Assembly: GCA_030412945.1 (NCBI GenBank)
Contig: JAUHJS010000002.1
Location: 378,424-442,423, forward strand
Direction of reading: 5' to 3'
Origin: Shiella aurantiaca
Lineage (GTDB): Bacteria; Bacteroidota; Bacteroidia; Cytophagales; Cyclobacteriaceae
DNA: 64,000 nt
Shown here piece by piece: positions 8,560 through 17,532 of this stretch (positions are counted from its first letter, which is position 1; each line of letters begins with the position of its first letter). The translations under genes and the position numbers were made by a program. The notes under the pieces were generated by a model. That model was not told where the DNA came from. It made no database searches and saw nothing but the letters and a program-made list of their open reading frames with translations.

Positions 8560-9273
8560 ATGAAGAAGGTGTTGGGTGGCATAGCGTGGATGTTTCGGGC
8601 GGGTTTTCGACTCGGACTGTTCTTCTTTATCTTTTCCCTGTATCAGGTATTGTTTTATCGTTTCCTCGACCCTTGGACAACGCCTAAAATCGTGAGCAAT
8701 TGGGTAGAGAATGGGTTTTATGAAGGCAATTGGGCTTTTCCTGAATATGAATGGGTAGATTTTGAGGAGGTTTCGCCCTATGTGTTTTTAGCGGTGATGA
8801 CAGCCGAAGACCAGAAATTTTTACAGCATCACGGCTTTGATATTGAGGCCATTGAGAAGGCCTTCAAAAACAATAAGAAAGGAAGGCGCATCAAAGGGGC
8901 AAGCACCATTAGTCAACAGGTTTCAAAAAATATGTTTCTGTGGCCGGGGCGAAATTTTGTCCGCAAAGGATTGGAAGCGTATTATACCATCCTTATAGAA
9001 GTGTTTTGGCCTAAGAAACGCATCTTGGAAATGTATGTGAATATTGTGGAGCTAGGTCCCAATGTATACAGCATACAAAAAGCTTCGGAAAAATATTTTA
9101 AAAAACCGGCCGCACAACTCACTAGGGAACAGGCCGCTTTGGTGGCTTCAGTTTTGCCCAACCCCGTGCGATATAAAATAGCACAACCTTCCGCCTATGT
9201 GCTGCGTAGAAAGAACTGGGTGCTGAGCCAAATGCGCTATGTGGGTAATAAAAAGTTGATAGAAAGTTTGTGA
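8560..9273 (+). CDS. mtgA: Monofunctional peptidoglycan glycosyltransferase (MtgA)
   Basis: Glycosyltransferase family 51 enzyme that polymerises lipid II into glycan strands in the periplasm, without a transpeptidase domain. The 237-residue protein has one N-terminal membrane anchor (about 12-34), then TAEDQKFLQHHGFD with the catalytic Glu, GASTISQQVSKNMFLW, and RILEMYVNIVELGP with the second catalytic Glu. It is the last gene of the operon starting at 2986. Confidence 0.95.
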   Translation: MKKVLGGIAWMFRAGFRLGLFFFIFSLYQVLFYRFLDPWTTPKIVSNWVENGFYEGNWAFPEYEWVDFEEVSPYVFLAVMTAEDQKFLQHHGFDIEAIEKAFKNNKKGRRIKGASTISQQVSKNMFLWPGRNFVRKGLEAYYTILIEVFWPKKRILEMYVNIVELGPNVYSIQKASEKYFKKPAAQLTREQAALVASVLPNPVRYKIAQPSAYVLRRKNWVLSQMRYVGNKKLIESL

Positions 9274-9332
9274 TTTGGCGTAATCTTTGCAACCTTATAA
9301 ACCATTAACGCATCTTTGAGTTAAAATAGTAT

Positions 9333-9698
9333 ATGAAACTTAGTAAAATTCTTTTTTCCCTTCTTCTTCTTTCGCTTATCACCTCAGGTGTATGGGCGCA
9401 GTCGGTAGCGGAAAGAAGATTCAACGGGAATACTGAGCTAGATGCCGATAATATCATTTCATTATACCCTCAGCCGGCCACAGAATATGTGGTGGTGCAA
9501 ATCAAAAACTCAACCCTTACTAAGGTGAGCTTTCAGATGTACAACATTATAGGGGTTCCGGTGAATATTGAAGCTGAGCAAATCAGCGAAACGGAATACA
9601 AAATACCGATTAAAGATTTAAACATGGGCTATTACATGGTGGTGGTAAAAGACGACCCGGCCCGATTCCAGAAAGCCTATAAGTTCTTAAAAAAATAA
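9333..9698 (+). CDS. Small secreted protein made almost only of a T9SS type A sorting-like domain
   Basis: A 121-residue protein with a signal peptide (cut near VWAQ, residue 23), a 15-20 residue linker, and then a domain that looks like the C-terminal sorting domain of type IX secretion cargo: LYPQPATEYVVVQI, VSFQMYNIIGVPV, IPIKDLNMGYYMVVV and a basic KAYKFLKK tail. In cargo proteins this domain sits after a large enzyme or adhesin; here nothing precedes it. It may be secreted and cleaved as a mini-cargo, or be a periplasmic protein sharing the fold. It ends in a bidirectional terminator shared with asnS. Confidence 0.75.
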   Translation: MKLSKILFSLLLLSLITSGVWAQSVAERRFNGNTELDADNIISLYPQPATEYVVVQIKNSTLTKVSFQMYNIIGVPVNIEAEQISETEYKIPIKDLNMGYYMVVVKDDPARFQKAYKFLKK

Positions 9699-9724
9699 AA
9701 GCTCCGATTGCTCGGAGCTTTTTT
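9697..9724. terminator. Bidirectional terminator between T9SS-tail gene and asnS
   Basis: GCTCCGA (9701-9707), loop TTGC, TCGGAGC (9712-9718), flanked by four As on the left and six Ts on the right, so both converging genes can use it. Confidence 0.9.
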
Positions 9725-9729
9725 CATGC

Positions 9730-11181
9730 TTAGAATTCTGCGTTGCCCGGAGTGCGGGGGAAAGGAATTACATCGCGGATATTGCCCATGCCTGTGATGA
9801 ACAAAATCATACGCTCAAAGCCCAATCCAAAGCCGGAGTGAGGCGCGGTGCCAAATTTACGGGTATCCAAATACCACCACACTTGCTCTTCTTTGATGCC
9901 GATTTCCTGTACGCGCTGTTTTAGTTTTTCGTAGCGTTCCTCACGCTGTGAGCCACCCACAATCTCGCCAATGCCCGGGAAGAGGATGTCCATAGCGGCT
10001 ACGGTTTTTCCGTCTTCGTTTTCGCGCATGTAGAACGACTTGATTTCCTTAGGGTAATTAGTAAGAATAACAGGTTTTTTGAAGTGTTTCTCTACTAGGT
10101 AGCGCTCATGTTCCGATTGCAAATCGGCTCCCCAGGCTTCAATCAAAAATTGGAATTTCTTCTTTTTGTTGTGGTTAGAGTTTTTCAGGATGTCGATAGC
10201 CTCGGTGTAGGTAAGGCGCTGGAAATCGTTCTCTACCACAAAGCGCAGGCGTTCCAGTAAGCTCATTTCACTTCTTTCTTCCTGCTTTTTGTTTTTCTCT
10301 TCCTCTAAAGCTCTTTGGTTAAGGAATTCCAAATCCTCCATACAGTTGTCAAGAGCATACTGTACCAAGTATTTCAGCATTTCCTCGGCCAAATCCATGT
10401 TATCGTTAATATCATAGAAGGCCATCTCCGGCTCAATCATCCAGAACTCCGCCAAGTGGCGCGTGGTATTGGAGTTTTCGGCACGGAAAGTAGGCCCAAA
10501 AGTATAGATTTCAGAAAGGGCCATAGCGCCTAGTTCCCCTTCCAGCTGACCCGATACGGTTAGGTTGGTTTCTTTTTCAAAGAAATCTTGGGTAAAATCT
10601 ATGCCTCCTTGCTCATTTTTAGGCAAGTTGTGTAAATCTAGCGTAGTAACACGAAACATCTCGCCCGCACCTTCTGCATCCGAACCCGTGATGATGGGTG
10701 TATGCAGATAGAAGAAGCCTTTGTCGTTAAAGAATTTGTGCACCGCATAGGCCATGGCATGGCGCACGCGCAAAATGGCGCTAAAGGTATTGGTACGGGG
10801 GCGCAAGTGGGCGATTTCACGCAAAAACTCTAAGCTGTGCTTTTTGGGCTGCAAAGGATATTGCTCCGGATCGGCAGTACCTAATACTTCGATTTGTGCC
10901 GCGGCCAATTCTACTTTCTGACCACTTCCTTGCGAGGGTGTGATTTCTCCCGTAACCGAAAGGCAGGCACCCGTGTGGATGGATTTGAAAAGTTCTTCCC
11001 CGAAACGATTAGGGTCGGCTACCACCTGCATATTATGGATTACACTACCATCGTTAAGGGCAATGAAAACCACATTTTTGCTGTCGCGTTTGGTGCGCAC
11101 CCATCCTTTGATGTTTACCGTTTGGCCTACTTCGTTTTCCTGAAGCAAGTGCTTAATCTTGGTCCTTTTTAAATCTTTCAC
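9730..11181 (-). CDS. asnS: Asparaginyl-tRNA synthetase
   Basis: Charges tRNA-Asn with asparagine. The 483-residue class IIb synthetase has an N-terminal OB-fold anticodon-binding domain (about 15-115, [25 protein letters not shown]) and a catalytic domain with motif 2 ([21 protein letters not shown], cited in parts: [14 protein letters not shown]) and motif 3 ([15 protein letters not shown]). The Asn-type features, the [11 protein letters not shown] version and an insert rich in charged residues near 290, separate it from aspartyl enzymes. It is monocistronic, convergent with the upstream gene and divergent from rpoN across a 157-bp gap. Confidence 0.97.
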   Translation of the reverse strand: MKDLKRTKIKHLLQENEVGQTVNIKGWVRTKRDSKNVVFIALNDGSVIHNMQVVADPNRFGEELFKSIHTGACLSVTGEITPSQGSGQKVELAAAQIEVLGTADPEQYPLQPKKHSLEFLREIAHLRPRTNTFSAILRVRHAMAYAVHKFFNDKGFFYLHTPIITGSDAEGAGEMFRVTTLDLHNLPKNEQGGIDFTQDFFEKETNLTVSGQLEGELGAMALSEIYTFGPTFRAENSNTTRHLAEFWMIEPEMAFYDINDNMDLAEEMLKYLVQYALDNCMEDLEFLNQRALEEEKNKKQEERSEMSLLERLRFVVENDFQRLTYTEAIDILKNSNHNKKKKFQFLIEAWGADLQSEHERYLVEKHFKKPVILTNYPKEIKSFYMRENEDGKTVAAMDILFPGIGEIVGGSQREERYEKLKQRVQEIGIKEEQVWWYLDTRKFGTAPHSGFGLGFERMILFITGMGNIRDVIPFPRTPGNAEF

Positions 11182-11338
11182 CTTCTGTACGTTTATCGGT
11201 TTGGAGGGGGCAAAAATAAAACTTTTTTCGCCTTACTACCATGTATTTACCCTTTGAAAATGGAGGAATTTTCGATTGTGGTATAAAGTGTGCTGATTTA
11301 TAAATAAATTTGAGAATAGTCGTTGAAAATTAGAGTGT

Positions 11339-12790
11339 ATGCAAAAGTTAAGCCTTACACAGAGTCTTAGTCAGAAGTTGTCGCCACAGCAGATACAGTT
11401 TATCAAGCTGCTGCAGATACCTACCGCTGAACTGGACACCCGTATAGAGGAGGAGTTGGAGATTAATCCTGCCTTAGAAGAGGGCAAAGAGGACAATCCG
11501 GATGAGATGCCTTCTTCAGAAGATGATTTTGAGGAGAGTTACGAAAAAAGTGAGGATGATCTGAATGTAGAAGACTACCTCGGGGATGATGATTACAGTG
11601 GCTACAAAATGCAAGGGGATGGGAATTATCCAGAAGATGATGACCGCGAAATCCCTACTCCTGAAAATATTACCCTCAATGATCAGTTGATTTCCCAACT
11701 AGGTTTTTTGCGTCTCGATGATAGGCAATATACCATTGGCATGCAGCTGATAGGAAGTATTGAAAGCGATGGCTACATCCGTAGGGAGCTAGATGCCATT
11801 GTGAATGATTTGGCCTTTGCCCAGAATATCGAAACGGATATCGATGAAGTGGAGGAGATCTTACGCAAAATCCAAGACTTTGACCCGGCTGGAATTGCCG
11901 CCCGCAACTTACAAGAATGTTTGATTCTTCAATTAGAGCGTAAGTTGGGTATGGGTGATGCCATCACTATCGCGCTGGAGATTGTGAACGACCATTTTGA
12001 AGAGTTTACCAAAAAACATTACGATAAAATCGTGAAGCGCCTCAGTATTCCTGATGAGGAATTGATGAAAGAGGCGATCAATATTATCACTAAGCTTAAT
12101 CCCAAACCGGGTGGCGTATCGGGCGGACTGGTGAAAACCCAGTTTTTGATTCCTGATTTTATGCTGACCAACAACAATGGGAAGCTAGAAATTAGCCTTA
12201 ACTCCAAAAATGCCCCCGAGCTACATGTGAGCCGCTCGTATGCGGAGATGTTTCAGACCTACGACAAAAGTGATAAGAAGGATAAGAAGCTGAAAGAAAC
12301 CGTAAGCTTTGTGAAGCAAAAGCTGGATGCGGCTCGCTGGTTTATCGATGCCATCAAGCAGCGTCAGCAAACCTTGCTGCTTACTATGAATGCTATTGTA
12401 CAATATCAATACGATTTCTTTCTCGAAGGCGATGAGAGCAAGCTAAGGCCCATGATTTTGAAAGACATTGCTCAGGAAATCGGTATGGACATCAGTACCA
12501 TTTCGCGGGTGGCTAATAGTAAGTCGGTACAGACGGAATTTGGGATATACCCATTGAAATATTTCTTCTCAGAAGGGATTGCTACCGATTCGGGAGAAGA
12601 TGTGAGTAGCCGCGAGGTGAAAAATGTATTGAAAGAATACATCGACAAAGAAGACAAGCGCAAGCCACTTTCGGACGATAAGTTGGAGAAGATGTTGAAC
12701 GAGAAAGGCTATAACATAGCCCGAAGAACGGTGGCTAAATACCGCGAACAATTAAATATTCCTGTAGCCCGCTTACGAAAAGAACTCTAG
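11339..12790 (+). CDS. rpoN: RNA polymerase sigma-54 factor
   Basis: Alternative sigma factor that needs AAA+ activators. The 483 residues show region I (LTQSLSQKLSPQQIQFIKLLQIPTAEL, Gln- and Leu-rich), an unusually long acidic region II at about 45-110 (many Glu/Asp with EEDNPDE, SEDDFEE, GDDDYSG), the core-binding domain, the HTH region, and the RpoN box near 465 (ARRTVAKYR). Upstream, TAAATTTG at 11305-11312 is a perfect Bacteroidota -7 element but has no clear -33 partner. The stop shares one base with the GTG of the next gene. No sigma-54 activator lies in the window. Confidence 0.96.
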   Translation: MQKLSLTQSLSQKLSPQQIQFIKLLQIPTAELDTRIEEELEINPALEEGKEDNPDEMPSSEDDFEESYEKSEDDLNVEDYLGDDDYSGYKMQGDGNYPEDDDREIPTPENITLNDQLISQLGFLRLDDRQYTIGMQLIGSIESDGYIRRELDAIVNDLAFAQNIETDIDEVEEILRKIQDFDPAGIAARNLQECLILQLERKLGMGDAITIALEIVNDHFEEFTKKHYDKIVKRLSIPDEELMKEAINIITKLNPKPGGVSGGLVKTQFLIPDFMLTNNNGKLEISLNSKNAPELHVSRSYAEMFQTYDKSDKKDKKLKETVSFVKQKLDAARWFIDAIKQRQQTLLLTMNAIVQYQYDFFLEGDESKLRPMILKDIAQEIGMDISTISRVANSKSVQTEFGIYPLKYFFSEGIATDSGEDVSSREVKNVLKEYIDKEDKRKPLSDDKLEKMLNEKGYNIARRTVAKYREQLNIPVARLRKEL

Positions 12791-13407
12791 TGACACGCAA
12801 TCTGGCCTACGGAATATCCGTGATTTTTCATCCCTTGCTTTTGCCTACGCTTTTGTTTGGGTTGATATTTTATTTCCTGCCCGATGTGGCCGGAATGCAT
12901 CAGGGAACTACGCAGTTTTTTATGCTACTGGCCATATTTATTACCACGGCCATCATTCCCACGCTCAGTTTGGTGCTGCTCAAGTTCAGTGCCGCCATCG
13001 AAAGCCTTCAAATGCCCAATAGGGAGGAACGGGTGATGCCCTTTTTCTTTATCTCGGTGTTTTATGTAGTCACCACCTATTTGTTCTACGATAAGTTGCG
13101 TGTGCCCAGCCTTATGGTGGCCGTGTTGTCTGCCATCACCTTGATTATCCTTGTGCTGAGTGTCTGCACCCTGTTTGTGAAGGCTAGCGCCCATGCAGCC
13201 GCTATCTCGGGGGTATTGGTTTTGTTGGGTGTTTTACAATATTTGTACCCTGGTTCGGGCTTACTGTATGTGGTGGTTGCTATGGTGTTGATTGCCGGAT
13301 CAGTGATGTGGTCGCGCTTATATTTGCAAGCCCATAGCTTACAAGAAATTATTATTGGAATGTGTATTGGATTGGGCGTAAGCCCAGTCGTGTTATTCTT
13401 GATTTAA
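12790..13407 (+). CDS. PAP2-related integral membrane protein
   Basis: A 205-residue membrane protein with about six helices. Two stretches in its second half resemble PAP2 phosphatase motifs: KASAHAAAISG is like the central SGHxA motif and SRLYLQAHSLQEIIIGMCIG is like SRxYLGxHxxxDVxxG. The first Ser-Gly-His is changed to Ala-Ser-Ala-His, so catalysis is uncertain; the final Arg and His remain. It begins with GTG, which overlaps the rpoN stop by 1 bp (TAG/GTG), so it is translated with rpoN. Likely a phosphatidic acid or isoprenoid-phosphate phosphatase relative. Confidence 0.7.
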   Translation: MTRNLAYGISVIFHPLLLPTLLFGLIFYFLPDVAGMHQGTTQFFMLLAIFITTAIIPTLSLVLLKFSAAIESLQMPNREERVMPFFFISVFYVVTTYLFYDKLRVPSLMVAVLSAITLIILVLSVCTLFVKASAHAAAISGVLVLLGVLQYLYPGSGLLYVVVAMVLIAGSVMWSRLYLQAHSLQEIIIGMCIGLGVSPVVLFLI

Positions 13408-13409
13408 CT

Positions 13410-14195
13410 ATGAAAGAATTTGAATTTTTAACCCTGCAGGTAGCCGATGGTGTAGCCACGATTACCTTGAACCGTCCGGATGTTTATAATGCCTTCAATG
13501 ACGGACTAAGTTATGAATTGCAAGATGCCCTAAAGCAGGTAGAACGCGATGCCGCTGTGCGTGTAGTGGTGCTAACCGGAGCCGGAAAGGCTTTCTGCTC
13601 GGGGCAAGATTTAAAAGCCTCAGCCGGGGTGGAAAACCGCTCTTTTGCGGATAGTTTACATAAGCGCTATAACCCAATCATCCGTGCGATGCGAAATATG
13701 CCTAAGCCTATAGTGGCCCGTGTGAATGGCGTAGCGGCCGGAGCCGGATGTTCCTTGGCTTTGGCCTGCGATATTATTGTGGCATCTGAGGAGGCTAACT
13801 TTATCGAAGTGTTTATCAATATCGGTTTGGTACCCGATTCAGGTTCTTCTTTTTTCATGCCTCGCTCTATTTCATATGCCAAGGCATTTGAGTTTTGTTC
13901 GATGTCCTCACGTGTGAAAGCTACCGAGGCTGCCCAAATTGGTTTGATTAACAAAGCCGTGCCTGCCGAGCAATTGGATGAGGCCGTGAAAGCCTTTACC
14001 GATTATTATGCCGCGGCACCTACGCAGTCGATAGGTTTGATTAAAAAGATGCTAAACAAGGCCCAGAACAGTTCCCTAGATGATATGCTGGAGTATGAAG
14101 CCTACTGCCAAGAGATAGCCGGGCGCTCGCACGATTACCGAGAGGGAGTAAATGCCTTTATCGAGAAGCGTAAGCCCAAGTTTGAAGGGCGATAA
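13410..14195 (+). CDS. Enoyl-CoA hydratase/isomerase family protein, PaaG-like
   Basis: Crotonase-fold enzyme of 261 residues. The oxyanion-hole segments AGKAFCSGQDLKA and NGVAAGAGCSLALACDI are clear, and IGLVPDSGSSFFMPR is the version seen in PaaG-type 1,2-epoxyphenylacetyl-CoA isomerases rather than in FadB-type hydratases, where a catalytic Glu is often found in this loop. No other paa genes are near, so it could act in another CoA-ester pathway. The ATG at 13410 fits homology; the frame continues upstream into the previous gene. A bidirectional terminator follows. Confidence 0.87.
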   Translation: MKEFEFLTLQVADGVATITLNRPDVYNAFNDGLSYELQDALKQVERDAAVRVVVLTGAGKAFCSGQDLKASAGVENRSFADSLHKRYNPIIRAMRNMPKPIVARVNGVAAGAGCSLALACDIIVASEEANFIEVFINIGLVPDSGSSFFMPRSISYAKAFEFCSMSSRVKATEAAQIGLINKAVPAEQLDEAVKAFTDYYAAAPTQSIGLIKKMLNKAQNSSLDDMLEYEAYCQEIAGRSHDYREGVNAFIEKRKPKFEGR

Positions 14196-14199
14196 GCAC

Positions 14200-14236
14200 A
14201 AAAAAGGCCTCAATTGATTTAATTGAGGCCTTTTTT
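14200..14236. terminator. Bidirectional terminator
   Basis: A perfect stem of GGCCTCAATT (14206-14215) with AATTGAGGCC (14221-14230), loop GATTT, flanked by six As and six Ts. It serves both the enoyl-CoA hydratase gene and the converging outer-membrane gene. Confidence 0.95.
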
Positions 14237-14241
14237 ATATA

Positions 14242-14952
14242 TTAGAATATTTCGAGTGATATACCGAAAGAGATGGGGGTGGTGTCAATTTGATTAGGGC
14301 CTTTTCCGCTTTTAAACAAAGGAGAAAGGCCATGGTAATACCAGGCATTGAAACCGCCAATCCCTACGCGAAGATAGGCGCCATAGCGCAAGTCATTCAT
14401 GTGGAAATCTTCTTTGTATTTCACCTTTTTGGTTTCCCCATTTTCGGTAAACTTGATTTTGGTCATAGTGTCTACCCGATAGCCAATTTTACCACCCAAG
14501 GCCACCATCAAGCTGCGTTTTGTGTCCACTTTGTTGGAATAGAAGCGGAATTCAAGCGGCATGTCTATATAGGTGTTGGAGAAAGAAGATTTCTCTGGGC
14601 TTACGGTACGACCGGTAAAGATATCTTCAATAGTGGCAATGGTAGTGGAATCAGGATTAGTAGCTAAAGAAACGCGTTTGCTAAAGCTAAAGCGTTCATT
14701 GCTTACCCCAAGGCCCGGATTGAAGGTGAAAGATGAATTGCCAAGGGGTAATTCATATAAATAGGCAATATTAATAGTTCGTGAACCAATGAATTTGAGT
14801 TCACCATTCAAAGGAGCATTTAAAAGCTGGTTGAAGCCGTAATCAAATAATAAATGGCCGGGCAGATTGGGACGAGGTTTTTTGGCCTCTTGTGCCCATG
14901 TAAGACTGATTATTGAAAGGGTGAGTAGGCTTAACGCGAAAAATTTTTTCAT
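14242..14952 (-). CDS. Outer-membrane beta-barrel protein (PorT-like)
   Basis: A 236-residue secreted protein with signal peptide (MKKFFALSLLTLSIISLTWAQ) followed by alternating hydrophobic/polar strands typical of an eight- to ten-stranded barrel, ending in SFGISLEIF with a C-terminal Phe as expected for BAM recognition. Strand-like pieces include INIAYLYELPLG, SFTFNPGLGVS, YIDMPLEFRFY and LMVALGGKIGYRV, the last pattern being common in outer-membrane proteins annotated as PorT family or beta-barrel domain 2. The specific role is unknown. Monocistronic. Confidence 0.75.
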   Translation of the reverse strand: MKKFFALSLLTLSIISLTWAQEAKKPRPNLPGHLLFDYGFNQLLNAPLNGELKFIGSRTINIAYLYELPLGNSSFTFNPGLGVSNERFSFSKRVSLATNPDSTTIATIEDIFTGRTVSPEKSSFSNTYIDMPLEFRFYSNKVDTKRSLMVALGGKIGYRVDTMTKIKFTENGETKKVKYKEDFHMNDLRYGAYLRVGIGGFNAWYYHGLSPLFKSGKGPNQIDTTPISFGISLEIF

Positions 14953-15134
14953 GCGAGTGTGCGAATATTATTTTTTAAGACGGGCAAAGATACTATTTTT
15001 TGCATAGCTTGAACAAAAACGAAGCCCTGCTTGCAATAATTGTTGGCGCAAATCAGAAAGTTTGAAAAAAAAGTAGCGAAGTGCTTTTCTATAATTTGAA
15101 TTAATCTTTACATTTGCACTCCCTTAAGGGAAAG

Positions 15135-15208
15135 GTTCTCGTAGCTCAATTGGATAGAGCATCTGACTACGGATCAGAAGGTTAGGGGTTCGACTCCCTT
15201 CGAGAACA
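15135..15208 (+). tRNA. tRNA-Arg (anticodon ACG)
   Basis: Full cloverleaf of 74 nt: acceptor GTTCTCG (15135-15141) with CGAGAAC (15201-15207), discriminator A15208; D arm GCTC...GAGC; anticodon stem TCTGA/TCAGA with loop CTACGGA, giving anticodon ACG (read as ICG, codons CGU/CGC/CGA); T arm with TTCGACT loop. CCA is not encoded. TACATTTG at 15109-15116 is a perfect -7 element about 19 bp upstream of the mature 5' end. Confidence 0.97.
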
Positions 15209-15222
15209 CGAAAACAGACAGT

Positions 15223-15259
15223 AAAGCCTTGTAAGTGAATAACTTGCAAGGCTTTTTTT
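15223..15259 (+). terminator. Terminator of tRNA-Arg
   Basis: AAAGCCTTGTAAGT (15223-15236) pairs with ACTTGCAAGGCTTT (15242-15255) with one G-T wobble, then a run of Ts. Confidence 0.92.
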
Positions 15260-15279
15260 GTTGCTTGAGAGTAAATGAA

Positions 15280-15310
15280 AAGAGCCATCGGGAAATTCCC
15301 AATGGTTCTT
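15280..15310. repeat. Second inverted repeat after tRNA-Arg
   Basis: AAGAGCCAT (15280-15288) pairs with ATGGTTCTT (15302-15310), and GGGAA inside pairs with TTCCC around a single A. There is no T run on the plus strand; on the minus strand the stem is followed by CTCTTTTC, so it could end a leftward transcript, though no leftward gene is visible. It may also mark an old recombination edge. Confidence 0.5.
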
Positions 15311-15756
15311 AGATTAGGTAACTATGAGGATTATTAAATGCTAGAAAGGGTTTCAAGGCTTATGCATACATTTCTAGACGTTTAATTTGTATCTTGAAAA
15401 ATTTGAAATCGATTAAATGTATTATTGCCAATTCAAGACCATGTTAAGCGTATTCAGATATAATCTGGCGCGAATCGTTTTGTTCTAGGTTGGAATTGAA
15501 TATGTTGTTTGACTTTTTTTATATATTTTATGATAAATAAAATATATGTACATTTGGCTTAAGTGTTTTGGAGGTAACTAAAAGGTTGACTTGGTTCTAT
15601 CTATTAGTTATCACATGCTATAATGGCCTGATGACTAGTGGATTTAGTACAGTAGTTTGAGTTACGGATAGTAGTACCTTTCATTATACGATTAGGGTTA
15701 TTTGATGAATAGAGCTTGTGTTCTGTTTAATTTAGGCTACTCAATAGGAACAAACT
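15311..15756. other. AT-rich non-coding gap
   Basis: I see no open reading frame with protein character, no RNA gene and no clear promoter pair. It begins the AT-rich block that extends to about 25.7 kb. Confidence 0.6.
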
Positions 15757-17532
15757 ATGAATAGAGATTGGTTTTGCTTAGTTTTTGTTTTGCTTTTTAT
15801 TTTACCATTCCCATCAAAGTCTCAAGAGTTTGTGGATAGGTTTTCTATGAGAGACTTAAGTGATTTTTTGATTGGCTCCAGATTTCAAACTGATTTTCCA
15901 GATTCATTGTATGCTCACAGCGATAGGGGGCTGAAAACTGCTTTGCAGAGTGGGGATAAGCAAGAGGAGGCGCTCATGTATAGGTATTTAGGAATCTATC
16001 ATTGGATTAATGCAGATATACAGGAGACTATGAAATATTTCCAAAAAGCTAAGGGGATTTATGATTCATTAGGTCTGATGAATGATGCTATGGAGCTTAA
16101 CTCATATATTGGGATCTTGCACTCCACGCTCGGAGATTATGTCAACGCAGTAGATTGTTACTATAAGTCTTTGCGGTACTTTGAAGATAATACCCGTAAA
16201 AATAAAGAATATTTAGCTGATACATATAATGCATTGGGCCTAGTGTTGGGCAATATTAATGATTATACTTCGGCATTGTCGAACTTTCGAAGATCGTATA
16301 ATTTGTTCTCTCAACTTGAAGACACGTTGGGCATTGCAGTGGTTTATGCCAACCTTGGAACGGTGAGTGTCCAGATTCATCAATTTGACTCGGCCAAATA
16401 CTACTTTACTAATGCTTTGCGACTTTTTGAACGTTTAAATAATGCAAAGGGGATAGCCTTTGTCTACAATAAACTAGTAGGAACGGCACACCGTGAGGGC
16501 CGTATATCTGATGCATTTTTGTATGCCCAGATTGCTTACGGCATTAGCTTGGAGAGGGGGTTTGTAGATTGTCAAGTCTCGGCCTTGATTTCTATGGGAA
16601 AGGTCAAGTATGAACAAGGAAGGTTTAGGGAAGCATTTGAATATTTCAGTCAAGCAAATTCGATTAAACAGCCATATGGAAACAAATGGGGAGAGGTCGA
16701 TATTTTTAAAGGTTTGTACAAGTCAAGTAAAGCATTAGGGAATTTTGAAGAAGCTTTTAGCTATAATGATATGTACATAGCAGTGATGGACTCTTTGTAT
16801 AGTAATGACAGTTATGGGGACATAAGTAAACTTCGGATTTCTAATGAAGTTGGAAAAAGAGATGCTGAAATCAGGCTCTTAGCTAAGGATAGTGAAATTG
16901 AAAAGTTAAACAGACGGAGCTTGGTATTCCGCTTAATAGGAGCAATAGTTGTTTTATTCCTTATTAGCATAATACTGTTGGTTAAGAATAAGAAAAACCG
17001 GATACTTGCTGAGCAAAAGGCTCAATTGGTTTTAGCCGAACAGGCCATAATTAATGCAAAGCTTCAAAATAGGATAGAAAGGGAAGTAGAACTAAGTAAG
17101 GAGCTTGACTCAAAAAATAGAGAGTTAATTACTTATACGTTAAACTTAATGCAAAAGAATGCTATACTGGATGAAGTTAAAGCGATAGCCAAAGAGGTGT
17201 TGAAGCGCCCAAGTGCCAAGGATCAAGAGCTTAGAAAGTTAATCAATGCTATTGATTACAGTTTTACATTAGATAAAGATTGGGATGGATTTAAAACATA
17301 TTTTGAACAAGTGCATCCGGATTTTTTCAAGAAATTAAAGGACAGCTATCCAAGCTTAAGTGCTTCTGAATTAAGGCACTGTGCATTGATAAATCTCTCT
17401 TTAAGTATCAAGGAAACAGCACAGCTGCTAAGTATTTCTCCAGATAGTGTAAAAGTGGCTAGGCATCGAATTAGGAAGAAGCTTAATTTGAAACTTGATG
17501 ATAATCTGACAGAGTTCATAATGTCAATATAG
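15757..17532 (+). CDS. TPR-repeat membrane regulator with C-terminal LuxR-like HTH
   Basis: A 591-residue protein: signal peptide (cut near KSQ, residue 22), about six tetratricopeptide repeats at roughly 55-330 (for example ALMYRYLGIYHW, ADTYNALGLVLG, AVVYANLGTVSV), one membrane helix at about 392-410 (LIGAIVVLFLISIILLV), a coiled coil, and a C-terminal helix-turn-helix (LSIKETAQLLSISPDSVKVARHRIRKKL) near 545-575. This sensor type, with a periplasmic TPR part joined to a cytosolic DNA-binding end, is common in Bacteroidota; targets are usually unknown. Its base composition is AT-richer than the housekeeping genes upstream. Monocistronic, with nothing on either side for more than 400 bp. Confidence 0.85.
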   Translation: MNRDWFCLVFVLLFILPFPSKSQEFVDRFSMRDLSDFLIGSRFQTDFPDSLYAHSDRGLKTALQSGDKQEEALMYRYLGIYHWINADIQETMKYFQKAKGIYDSLGLMNDAMELNSYIGILHSTLGDYVNAVDCYYKSLRYFEDNTRKNKEYLADTYNALGLVLGNINDYTSALSNFRRSYNLFSQLEDTLGIAVVYANLGTVSVQIHQFDSAKYYFTNALRLFERLNNAKGIAFVYNKLVGTAHREGRISDAFLYAQIAYGISLERGFVDCQVSALISMGKVKYEQGRFREAFEYFSQANSIKQPYGNKWGEVDIFKGLYKSSKALGNFEEAFSYNDMYIAVMDSLYSNDSYGDISKLRISNEVGKRDAEIRLLAKDSEIEKLNRRSLVFRLIGAIVVLFLISIILLVKNKKNRILAEQKAQLVLAEQAIINAKLQNRIEREVELSKELDSKNRELITYTLNLMQKNAILDEVKAIAKEVLKRPSAKDQELRKLINAIDYSFTLDKDWDGFKTYFEQVHPDFFKKLKDSYPSLSASELRHCALINLSLSIKETAQLLSISPDSVKVARHRIRKKLNLKLDDNLTEFIMSI

